Shown here: positions 54,035 through 61,847 of the stretch, piece by piece
How positions within the stretch are numbered: position 1 is the stretch's first letter
How the letters are laid out: every line of letters begins with the position of its first letter
Position numbers and translations under genes: made by a program
DNA from: Candidatus Obscuribacterales bacterium
GTDB taxonomy: Bacteria; Cyanobacteriota; Vampirovibrionia; Obscuribacterales; Obscuribacteraceae
NCBI GenBank assembly: GCA_019752635.1
Contig: JAIELX010000010.1
Coordinates: forward strand, 1-64,000
Direction: 5' to 3'
DNA length: 64,000 nt
Notes under the pieces: generated by a model
The model's input: only the letters and a program-made list of their open reading frames with translations
What the model was told of the DNA's origin: nothing
The model's database searches: none

Positions 54035-54691
54035 CGAATTCGATGTGATTTCGCAGCAAAACAATATCAAATTCGTTATGAGTTACAACAAGTGATCGCC
54101 TCTATCATAGATTCGCACGGCAATGCGAGGTTCTTGGACACTCAGACCGACGTCAGCGAGAAGTGCCCAAACAACACCAGAGGCAAAAACTTGCTGAATA
54201 GGGCACGAGCGGCATTGGTAAAGCACGCTGAGCCGCTCGTGGACCGTAACCACGATGCAAGCGAGCCTCAATGCAGTCAAACCGTGAATAGGCTGTCTTT
54301 GCACGCGCTTGAACGCCAAGATGTTCGGTCTCGGTCATTATCGACTTGGGCAGAAACTTCTGGCGTTTGGGATGTGCAGCTCGGAAAACTCGCTCACTTT
54401 TTCTTTTTTTAGCTTTTTTCAGCAAGCAAGAATCCAAAGTCGCTTGCACAGCTGTCATGGAGAGAGCAACATACATGAGATCGCCGCGAGTAACAGCCTT
54501 CCATTTTTTACAGAGTCTTGGGTGCGTACTCATATTCGAGTACACGTTGTGAAATCAGTTTATAAAAGTGCCTCTAAGTCATAGTATTGCTTCGAATTTT
54601 TCGTAAGGTTAAGTCGCTGAATTTCGAGCTTGGAGGCCCAAGCCGGTTGGATTGCAGCAACAAGCAAAGTCAGAACAGAGAGGATGAACAC
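54035..54691. other. Intergenic region with site D
   Basis: 657 bases. A 10-bp hairpin CACGAGCGGC / GCCGCTCGTG at 54204-54241 with an 18-base loop, and site D at 54536-54544. No supported gene. Confidence 0.45.
54532..54566 (+). promoter_or_regulatory. Site D of the TCGAGTACA motif with a -10-like box
   Basis: ATATTCGAGTACA, then TATAAA at 54561-54566, 16 bases later, in front of the gene at 54692. The site may overlap or replace the -35. Confidence 0.5.
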
Positions 54692-55210
54692 ATGAACGAT
54701 AATCGAGTTTCGAACGAGTGCGATAGCGTAGTTGGAATTGACGACGAAGGCGTTGATTGTTCGATGGCGCTAGCCAGCGAGGTTTCGATGAACCGGTTGG
54801 CAGATTTGGGTTCATCCACTAATTCGAGTGACGCTGAAAGCTGGTTGCCACCAATTCAACTTCTAGATGCGCCTCAGGGTGGAGTGGCTTCCAGCACTGC
54901 CAAAGTAGAGAGCTGGTTGGCTCCTCTTCGAGGTGTTTCTCCAGACGAACAAAGCGAAGATTTGGCTCAGAATGTTCAGAACACTCTGAGTGCTCTAGGG
55001 AATGGATCGCTGGATGCCCGATTGCTGCAGCAGCACGTAAACATGGCTCGCAGTCTATCCGGTGAGCATGACGGCCCGGCGGCCATGGCAATTTTGATCA
55101 ACAAAGCGGCAAAAAGTCTCGGTATAGATGTAAGCGCTCAGTACAGTGAGGCCACAGGAACGTTTGTTCTACGAAGCGGCACTGAGAAAATCGTAGACAG
55201 ACGAGACTAA
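54692..55210 (+). CDS. Acidic signal-less protein of unknown function
   Basis: 172 residues from the ATG at 54692 (ribosome site AGAGAGG). First ~95 residues rich in Asp, Glu, Ser and Leu with two similar stretches (DAESWLPPIQLLDAP and VESWLAPLRGVSP), then a helical middle and small C-terminal domain. No signal or membrane helix. Promoter contains site D. Not recognised. Confidence 0.6.
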   Translation: MNDNRVSNECDSVVGIDDEGVDCSMALASEVSMNRLADLGSSTNSSDAESWLPPIQLLDAPQGGVASSTAKVESWLAPLRGVSPDEQSEDLAQNVQNTLSALGNGSLDARLLQQHVNMARSLSGEHDGPAAMAILINKAAKSLGIDVSAQYSEATGTFVLRSGTEKIVDRRD

Positions 55211-55214
55211 GCCC

Positions 55215-55229
55215 GGGCGTCGAACGCCC
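55215..55229. terminator. Short hairpin between convergent genes
   Basis: GGGCGT / ACGCCC with a 3-base loop. No T-run. Confidence 0.3.
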
Positions 55230-55368
55230 AAGCCTGAGCGGCGTCGCAGCGTGCCGCTAATGCCAATTCAATCCAACGCGGAGGACTACCTACTATATCG
55301 AGCGAAACAATGACGACTTATAGTTATTAAACTCAACTCCGGCAATCTCGGGACGGCATAGGACGTAC

Positions 55369-57390
55369 TCACGGAGCGCCGGTGCGCAGCTGACAGTGCT
55401 GATGAAGCTGTTTGAATCTCTCCTTCAAAGCCTCTAGATCCCGGGGTGAAATGGTCAAAGTTTTCTTGACCATCTGTTCCGCCGATGGAATCAGTTTGTT
55501 GAACAGTTCTAGTTTCGACGTGGCTTTGTCTTGATTGCCTAGGTCGCATTGAAGCGTTGCCTCTTCTAGTATAAAAGCGAGATTCTGCAGCAACGCGCGG
55601 CAGTATTCATGGGCGTCATATTCTCGGATCAACGAAATGGTCTTTGTTCCCTCCGCGCCATAGGCTAGCCCGTCTGTTGCCCACTGCCTTTCCTTTGTTG
55701 TAGCGTACAGCCTGGAGCAGGTTTGGGCGCACCTGAACAGAATGTGAGCTCTCTGGTTAAGCGCGCCGTAAAATTCCCCGGCGGTGAGGGGCGTCTTTTT
55801 GGTTGCAATGTCCAGTTCAAAGAGCGATTGCTTGAACGAGCGAAGGGCCGCCAATGAATCGGCTTCAAAATAGCGCTCACCTATTGAGGCAAGTATATCG
55901 GAGCGTTCATATGAATTGCGGTCCGAAGTTTTTACCAGCCGCAAGGTGTTCGCTTTTGCGAAGCAGACCGGAAAGTTGTCTCCAAAGTTGCTATCCAGCA
56001 ACTTCATGTCGTCCTGTAACGCTTGTGTCCATCGGCTCGCTGTGTTTGCAAGAGTGCCGCAAATGGTCTCAACCGTATCTTCGAAAAGTGCACGTCGCTG
56101 AGGAGTATCGATCTGCAATTTTTCAAAGCCCTTCTTGTTGAGCGTGTGAATGGCCTCTTTTGTAGTATCAATCGCCAACGTGAGGTTTTCCTTGATGTAA
56201 GTCCGACCGAGATTTGCGCGAACAAAAGCCTGCAACAAAGAGTCGTCGGTTTCACGGGCTAGGGAGATCAACAGTGCCCTGGCGTAAGCACTTCCGGCAG
56301 GAGCTTTTTGCGCCAGTTTTACTAGCTTCAATTCATAATCAAACTTTTGCGAATCACTTAGAAAATTAGCAGCGGACAGCGCCACGAAAGCACAGCCACT
56401 CGGACTGGCGCAAAGAGTGGCCAGGATGAGAGCGCAAGGCAACAGGATAAAAATAAGTTTTGGCAGTTTTTTAGGTTTGCTGTTGTCCGAACTAAGCACA
56501 AGGTTCTGTGTGAGAGGACCACTTTCCGGCATTGCGGTGGATAAAGCCCGTATTGCCTCGAGCAGACGGCTGGCGTCCGGTCTATCATCAGGTTGTTTGG
56601 CCAGGCACGATTCCAGCAGCGCATCAATTTGAGAAGCCATTGGTAAGAGTGGATACTGATTGTGCAGACTGGGAATCGGGTCGTTGGCGTGTTTGTACAG
56701 AAGTCCAATGGGGCTCTCGTGATCAAAGGGGGGGGTCCCCGTGAGCATTTGGTAGAGAATGATCCCCAAGGCATAGATGTCTGCCTTCGTGTCAGCTTTT
56801 TTGCCGGTGCAAATTTCCGGACTCATGTAGTGCACCGAACCAATCAATAAACCGCTTTCGGTTAGCGCTTGTGCATCGGCGCTGTTCAGTATGCCGCACA
56901 GGCCGAAATCCAGAATTTTGATCTGGTGAGTATCTAGTAGTATCAAGTTGCTGGGCTTGAGATCTCGATGTACTATGCCTTTTCCATGCACGAAACAAAG
57001 GGCTTCTAATACTTGTTCAGCAATTGATAGTGCCTGGCGTGGAGCGATCGGCCCATCTGCCAGAATCTTGGAAAGGGGTTGTCCGGATAGTCGCTCAAGG
57101 ACCACGTAGGGCATTCCCTTCCAGACACCGTAGCGATAGAAACCTACCAGGTTCTTGTGCTGAAGGTGGCTGAGCACATCGGCTTCGCGGCGAAAGCGAG
57201 CCAAGTTGTCTTCTGTCCTTGCGATTGCCTGGTGAATGATTTTTACTGCAACTTTGCGATTAAGATGCAGTTCAGTGGCCTCGTATACGGTGCCCATACC
57301 GCCAGTGCCGAGTATTCCGGTAACCTCATAGCGGTCATCGATTACAGTTCCGGCGCTGAGAGTGTGCATCAATCTAACCGAGCTTGCCAC
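55369..57390 (-). CDS. Ser/Thr protein kinase with extracytoplasmic helical domain
   Basis: 673 residues from a GTG; an ATG lies 21 bases in. The Gly loop GTGGMG, catalytic Lys50, HRDLKPSN, intact DFG and SPE are present. A membrane helix (IFILLPCALILATLCASP) at about 330 is followed by ~320 residues of helical, TPR-like repeats. It lacks the N-terminal zinc ribbon of the kinases at the start of the window. A degraded copy of part of its C-terminal region lies at about 59760-59942. Confidence 0.93.
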   Translation of the reverse strand: MASSVRLMHTLSAGTVIDDRYEVTGILGTGGMGTVYEATELHLNRKVAVKIIHQAIARTEDNLARFRREADVLSHLQHKNLVGFYRYGVWKGMPYVVLERLSGQPLSKILADGPIAPRQALSIAEQVLEALCFVHGKGIVHRDLKPSNLILLDTHQIKILDFGLCGILNSADAQALTESGLLIGSVHYMSPEICTGKKADTKADIYALGIILYQMLTGTPPFDHESPIGLLYKHANDPIPSLHNQYPLLPMASQIDALLESCLAKQPDDRPDASRLLEAIRALSTAMPESGPLTQNLVLSSDNSKPKKLPKLIFILLPCALILATLCASPSGCAFVALSAANFLSDSQKFDYELKLVKLAQKAPAGSAYARALLISLARETDDSLLQAFVRANLGRTYIKENLTLAIDTTKEAIHTLNKKGFEKLQIDTPQRRALFEDTVETICGTLANTASRWTQALQDDMKLLDSNFGDNFPVCFAKANTLRLVKTSDRNSYERSDILASIGERYFEADSLAALRSFKQSLFELDIATKKTPLTAGEFYGALNQRAHILFRCAQTCSRLYATTKERQWATDGLAYGAEGTKTISLIREYDAHEYCRALLQNLAFILEEATLQCDLGNQDKATSKLELFNKLIPSAEQMVKKTLTISPRDLEALKERFKQLHQHCQLRTGAP

Positions 57391-57514
57391 CTGGCCTAAT
57401 ATACCACTTGGTTGCGATTACCCTGACTTGTGCTTAAGCAGCGATATTGCAATGAAGCCGCTCAGCATCTGCTGCTAGACCGGATTGCCGTCACTATTGC
57501 TCCAGAGAAACCCA

Positions 57515-58078
57515 TTAACGACGACTGCGCAAATATCTTTCAATTTCAAGGGCAGTCTGCATATTCGCATCTCTGACCATCGCCGGAATGTGACGATTTT
57601 CAGTGCCAGCTTGCACATGCTCAGATCCGCTCGTTCTAAAATAGTTGGCCATATCCGACAGTGTTCCGTTACTCAATTGATCACGGTGGTCTCTAAACGC
57701 AGTTCTCAGGTAGTTCTCAGAATCATTCAGCTGCTGCCTCCAACGTGCTTCGTTCCCCCTATAGAGTCCAGCGCTGTTTAGAAAGGGCATTGCCCAGTGA
57801 TCGACAAATCTACGGCATCCCTCCGCCAGTTGAATATGATCGTTAATCATCCTATCAGAAAACCAAGGATTATACGCATTCGACCGGTCGGAAACTAGAG
57901 CAAGAGTATTCGAACTGTTCTCAATTTCCAATTCCGGCAAGTGCAATGTGGCAGTATCAGGCGTCATCTTACTTAGATCTATCCCCGGACTTGGCGTAGC
58001 GCTATCTTGTAGATTTGTTGATGTCGGCGTGTCTGTTAGAGTTGCATCCGCACTTTCAATATTCTCAAAAATATTCAT
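57515..58078 (-). CDS. Acidic-start signal-less protein of unknown function
   Basis: 187 residues from the ATG at 58078 (AGGAGA upstream). The first ~65 residues are Asp/Thr/Ser-rich and look disordered; then a mostly helical domain (INDHIQLAEGCRRFVDHW; WRQQLNDSENYLRTAFRD). No signal. Site E lies about 100 bases upstream of the start. Not recognised. Confidence 0.6.
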   Translation of the reverse strand: MNIFENIESADATLTDTPTSTNLQDSATPSPGIDLSKMTPDTATLHLPELEIENSSNTLALVSDRSNAYNPWFSDRMINDHIQLAEGCRRFVDHWAMPFLNSAGLYRGNEARWRQQLNDSENYLRTAFRDHRDQLSNGTLSDMANYFRTSGSEHVQAGTENRHIPAMVRDANMQTALEIERYLRSRR

Positions 58079-58558
58079 TGACCTCGTTCTCCTGTAACTC
58101 ATTTGAAAGTTTCGTCCATTCATGCTCAGAGATTAGCTAAGTGAGGAAGACAAATTTAGGTGGAAACTACTTGGGCCATTTCGAGTACATTTCTCCTCCA
58201 ACGCAATGCAGAGACGGAGTCTGTGGAGCCTCGTGGTCAGGGGATTCCGTTCAACCGGCGGGTTAGTTCGCGAAACACCAACGATTGCTGCTGGCGATTT
58301 ACTTAAGTGGAGTTTGAAATTCGATCAAGTAAAAAATATTGTTTGCAAGTACCTTAGCTCGTCGGAGTTGCATGTATTTCGGCCCGAGACCCGCTTGCCT
58401 GTTAGGGCGTTTCTTGCGCCGATTTCCCCGGCGTGTACTCGCAAAGGCCCCATACGAATTAATTGCTGTATTTCTGGTGTGATCTTTCACGTTAGCGCTG
58501 CGGGCAGTTCCTATTATCAAGCAATGGATCAGGGAATTGATTTTGTGGAGGGAACACA
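58079..58558. other. Divergent intergenic region with site E
   Basis: 480 bases between divergent acidic-protein genes, containing site E at 58158-58189. No gene recognised. Confidence 0.45.
58158..58189 (+). promoter_or_regulatory. Site E of the TCGAGTACA motif (extended form)
   Basis: AGGTGGAAACTACTTGGGCC is followed by ATTTCGAGTACA. Nearest to the 57515-58078 gene. Confidence 0.6.
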
Positions 58559-59602
58559 ATGTTTGAAACTAGCGAATACAACGCTCAATTAGACGCGCCT
58601 CAACTCGAATGCGGAATTGACGTTTCCGCGTTGTTAGAAGAACGACAGACTGTCGTGAATCAGGGACTTAGAAGTGACAGTGCAGTCGAAGAATTCGGGC
58701 ATCTAACGATCGAGGGGGATAGCAATTATCTAGCTGTTGCTCAGCCTGAAACATCGGAAGAACAAGCCATCGACCAATCTCATGCACTAGAGCAGTCGGC
58801 GGAGAATCAAGACGGAACGATGGTTACTCAATTGGACAACGGAGCATCGTTGCGCAGGGAAAGGCGCGGCGATGGACAACCCGGTCGAATTGTTGGCGCC
58901 ACCACGGCCAATGGCTTGGCGATGACATTTTCGTATGCGGGCACTTCCGATCAGCCTATCAGTGTGGTGATTGGTAGCCAAACGTATTCGCTTCCTGCCT
59001 ATGACACTATTCATTTAGACCAGACAACTGGAGGTGTAAAAATAGAAGGCAGAAACCCTAAAGATCGCAGCAGTTGGCAGCTTACTCAACAACTGTGCGG
59101 ATGGCGGGAAGAAAGAAGCTCGGAAGGCACCAGAACTACAACTTACGATTTGGGAAACCGACAGGAAACAACTGTGCTGGTTGAGCCAACAACTGAGCTG
59201 GTTGACCGACCCCGCCGCGTTCTCAGTCGTCGCGTTACGAATGAAGATGGCAGCTGGACGCAATCCGACATGGTTTATGGTGAGCGTCTTGATAATAGTC
59301 GCGTGACGGACATTTTGAACAGTCGGCATGATCCGGCCGGCAGACCAGTTCCTATACCGGGCTTAACGAGAGACCAGGTCAATGCGCTGAGAGCTCGTGA
59401 CGGGCTGGCACCACTGGCTCCCCAAGATGAGCCCACGTGGCAAGCTCGCATTCATACCCAGCAGGAGCAATTAGATGATCAAGGCGCCCGTTATGTGACT
59501 TTCCGTGGGGCAACGGAAGGGTATACATACAGAGCGGTTATTGACAGGAATTCTCACCGTTCTGAAACTTCATCACCTTTGGACAAGCAAAAACCAATTT
59601 GA
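58559..59602 (+). CDS. Acidic signal-less protein with beta-rich repeats
   Basis: 347 residues; ribosome site GGAGGGAACACA. An Asp/Glu-rich first 85 residues, then a region with beta-hairpin-like phrases (GTMVTQLDNGASLRRERRGDG; SWTQSDMVYGERLDN) loosely like YD/RHS-type repeats, then a helical/basic end. No signal peptide. Not recognised; site E is upstream. Confidence 0.6.
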   Translation: MFETSEYNAQLDAPQLECGIDVSALLEERQTVVNQGLRSDSAVEEFGHLTIEGDSNYLAVAQPETSEEQAIDQSHALEQSAENQDGTMVTQLDNGASLRRERRGDGQPGRIVGATTANGLAMTFSYAGTSDQPISVVIGSQTYSLPAYDTIHLDQTTGGVKIEGRNPKDRSSWQLTQQLCGWREERSSEGTRTTTYDLGNRQETTVLVEPTTELVDRPRRVLSRRVTNEDGSWTQSDMVYGERLDNSRVTDILNSRHDPAGRPVPIPGLTRDQVNALRARDGLAPLAPQDEPTWQARIHTQQEQLDDQGARYVTFRGATEGYTYRAVIDRNSHRSETSSPLDKQKPI

Positions 59603-59670
59603 GTTCTTTGCCAGTCGGAGTTTCTCGAAAGGAATATCTTGAAAGCATTTAGTAAGGCGTCAGAATCATC

Positions 59671-59755
59671 CACCATTGGTGAGTCTGGCGCCTTCGGCTA
59701 TGGCTGAGTTGACGCCGGAGTCAGCGTTGGATAGCGCCAGCATTCGTATTTCTTT
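59671..59755 (-). pseudogene. Fragment of a histidine kinase gene
   Basis: Translates on the minus strand to RMLALSNADSGVNSAIAEGAR, against RMLALTA...SHSGVNSAIAEGAR in the intact kinase at 61848. About 21 bases are missing inside (in frame) and there is no start, H-box or ATPase domain. Confidence 0.8.
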
Positions 59756-59759
59756 TAGC

Positions 59760-59942
59760 GGGCCGAAGCTTTTACTAACCGCAGGGTGTCTGTTTTCGGG
59801 AAGCAGTCCGGAAAGTGGTCTTGCTATCAAGCAACCGCATCTCTTGCGGTCTTGCTGCAACGCTTGTGTCAATGCCGGGTTTGCAAGGGTGTGCCGCAAA
59901 TCGTCTCAACCGTAACTTCGAAAAGCGCACGTTGCGTGGTGC
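59760..59942 (-). pseudogene. Fragment of a Ser/Thr kinase C-terminal region
   Basis: Aligns along its length with 55919-56102 of the kinase gene (for example GTGCCGCAAAT.GTCTCAACCGTA.CTTCGAAAAG), with gaps and stops. No kinase domain is attached; it joins the histidine-kinase fragment directly. Confidence 0.78.
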
Positions 59943-60061
59943 TGGTTGATCGCAATCTGGCTCAGCGCGATTCCTCCGTCAGGCAGAGCGCGAGTTTAGT
60001 TACCTTGGTGGCATGGAAATCACTGACCACTAGTCCACAATTTGAAGTGGGAAGGAGCACC

Positions 60062-60160
60062 ATGAACATCAATAACGCTCTTGAAGAGCAATGCACCGCT
60101 GACTCGGACTCACATTGGCTCACAGCTGACCATTCTGGACCGGTGCCTATCGACGCATGA
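60062..60160 (+). CDS. Possible 32-residue small protein
   Basis: MNINNALEEQ start with a strong GGAAGGAGCACC ribosome site. Asp/Ser/His-rich, no membrane helix. It could be a true small protein or the surviving 5' end of an acidic-protein gene, since those also start with polar Asn/Asp/Glu runs. Confidence 0.4.
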   Translation: MNINNALEEQCTADSDSHWLTADHSGPVPIDA

Positions 60161-60306
60161 TGTTTTTCTATCGACACATTCTTTCCAGGGAGCACTCAAG
60201 TGCTGAGGGCATCGAAGTTAAAGAGTGACCAAAATCAGCGAGCAAAAAGCCGCAACCCCGGGAGATTAGGGTTGCGACTTCTGGCATTTACTATTTGGAG
60301 ACCGGC

Positions 60307-60993
60307 CTATTTCTTGTGCAAGTCACCTCCTCGGAGATCCGCTCGCACCTCGGGCACCTCTGGCGGCTGCACTCTTGCCGGTTGTACCGCCGAGGGCACC
60401 TCTGGTGGCTGCACTCTGGCCGGTTGTACCGCTGAGGGCACCTCTGGTGGCTGCACTCTGGCCGGTTGTAACCTTGAGGGCACCTCTGGCGGTAGCACTC
60501 TGGCCGGTTGTACCGCCGAGGGCACCTCTGGTGGCTGCACTCTGGCCGGTTGTACCGCCGAGGGCACCTCTGGTGGCTGCACTCTGACCGGTTGTAACCT
60601 TGAGGGCACCTCTGGTGGCTGCACTCTGACCGGTTGTAACCTTGAGGGCACCTCTGGTGGTTGCACTCTTGCCGGTTGTACCGCCGAGGGCACCTCTGGT
60701 GGCTGTACTCTGGCTGGTTGTAACCTTGAGGGCACCTCTGGCGGTAGCACTCTCGCCACTTCAGTGCTCGATGCCGCTCGTCGCATCGGGCCGCCATGGA
60801 GATCCGCTTGCACCGCTGTTACCTTGGGATCAGAACTCCATAGTGGAGAAATTACCAGATCGGAAGTTTGGTTCGATAGCTGCTTCGGTGTTGCCGGGCT
60901 AGTCTCGAAGGAAGCAAACAAATCAGCCGCCGACAAACCACCTTCCTGTTGTGTATAAGCTTCGCTAGACTCAGTGTTGTATTCGAATACCAT
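60307..60993 (-). CDS. Acidic-start protein with tandem 14-residue Pro/Val repeats
   Basis: Start at the ATG at 60993, with a perfect AGGAGG ribosome site; this and the N-terminal composition favour the minus strand over the equally open plus frame. Residues 1-75 are polar (EYNTESSEAYTQQEGG), then nine units of the form VQPPEVPSAVQPAR or VQPPEVPSRLQPVR, and a basic end. Proline-rich repeats of this kind give an extended stalk or binding surface. No signal peptide. Site F is about 105 bases upstream. Confidence 0.7.
   Translation of the reverse strand: MVFEYNTESSEAYTQQEGGLSAADLFASFETSPATPKQLSNQTSDLVISPLWSSDPKVTAVQADLHGGPMRRAASSTEVARVLPPEVPSRLQPARVQPPEVPSAVQPARVQPPEVPSRLQPVRVQPPEVPSRLQPVRVQPPEVPSAVQPARVQPPEVPSAVQPARVLPPEVPSRLQPARVQPPEVPSAVQPARVQPPEVPSAVQPARVQPPEVPEVRADLRGGDLHKK
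60353..60760. repeat. 42-bp tandem repeat array inside a gene
   Basis: Nine full units at 60353-60730 plus a diverging tenth. Each encodes 14 residues on the minus strand. Units come in two main variants (ACCGCCGAG or AACCTTGAG ends) in mixed order, as expected from repeat exchange. Confidence 0.92.
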
Positions 60994-61097
60994 ATCTTTC
61001 TGCCTCCTGACAGCAACCTCAACAACTCTAAGGTAGTTAACTTGTCGGAAGCTTGTGTGTAATTCGGTGTCCATTTTCGGGGCAATTTAGAGTTCCC

Positions 61098-61114
61098 GGG
61101 CCATTTCGAGTACA
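61098..61114 (+). promoter_or_regulatory. Site F of the TCGAGTACA motif
   Basis: GGGCCATTTCGAGTACA, between the divergent repeat-protein gene (start 60993) and the response regulator (start 61196). A -10-like GATAAAAT lies at 61148-61155 toward the regulator. Confidence 0.6.
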
Positions 61115-61195
61115 GGCGGTTCAACGTAGGGCGGTAGTGGCGATCGTGATAAAATCTTGACTGCAGCATGTTTCCAGCAAAAGGACTCGCTCACA

Positions 61196-61846
61196 ATGAC
61201 TATGAATCAGGAAGATGGTCGTATCTCAGTTCTCTTGGTCGAAGATCACCATGTCACTATGGAAGGGCTGCAGTCGTGGATGGAAAAAACGAAAGCCTTT
61301 CGGATCGTAGGTAAAACTGGCAATGCAGAAGCAGTAGTAGAGATCGCACGTACAACTCGGCCCCGGGTTACCCTTCTGGATTTGCATTTGCCAGGTAAGT
61401 ACAGCCTTGAACAACTCGTCAAAGATCTTGTCGAGACTGGCACCAAGGTAGTGGTATTTTCGGCTGAAGATCGAAAATATTTCATCGATCTTGTCATTAA
61501 ATGCGGTGCTTCAGCTTTCGTGTCGAAATCCGAGTCCTATGCCACGATAAGCAAAGTCATAAATGATGTTTGCAACACAGACGGTCGCTATCTTTCGGCG
61601 CCGCAGAAGCAAGCGTATCGCTGCAGGTTTACCGATGCTGAGCAAGATCTCCTGAGCCTCCTGGCCAAGGGCAAAAAATATGAAGAGATCTCCTCAATCA
61701 GACTCACATCTCCTCACACTGTGCGAAAACAGTGCGACAAACTGCAGCTAAAATTAGGACTTCCTTCAAGAGAAGCTCTAATCGCCTGGTCCGTAGAGAA
61801 CGGCTACGCCGCAGTGCCCGAAACTGATACACAAAAGGAATCTTGA
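61196..61846 (+). CDS. NarL/LuxR-type response regulator
   Basis: Start at the ATG at 61196 (AAGGA 11 bases earlier; another ATG is 6 bases on). 216 residues. Receiver with VEDHH acidic pair, phosphoacceptor Asp62 (TLLDLHLPG) and conserved Lys (VSKSES); NarL-type HTH (FTDAEQDLLSLLAKGKKYEE; PHTVRKQCDKLQLKLG). The partner histidine kinase follows after one base. Paralogue of the degenerate regulator at 47518, with almost the same recognition helix. Confidence 0.93.
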   Translation: MTMNQEDGRISVLLVEDHHVTMEGLQSWMEKTKAFRIVGKTGNAEAVVEIARTTRPRVTLLDLHLPGKYSLEQLVKDLVETGTKVVVFSAEDRKYFIDLVIKCGASAFVSKSESYATISKVINDVCNTDGRYLSAPQKQAYRCRFTDAEQDLLSLLAKGKKYEEISSIRLTSPHTVRKQCDKLQLKLGLPSREALIAWSVENGYAAVPETDTQKES

Positions 61847-61847
61847 G

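Larger units (their letters stand above)
59603..60061. other. Region of gene remnants
   Basis: Apart from the two minus-strand fragments (59671-59755 and 59760-59942) no intact gene is present. Confidence 0.55.

Noticed and set aside
60353..60760. CRISPR-like array
   Set aside because: Units are contiguous with no spacers and keep a reading frame, so this is a coding minisatellite.
60200..60958. Plus-strand frame through the 42-bp repeats (Gly/Thr/Cys-rich)
   Set aside because: No ribosome site at its start, whereas the minus frame has AGGAGG and a protein-like N-terminus.
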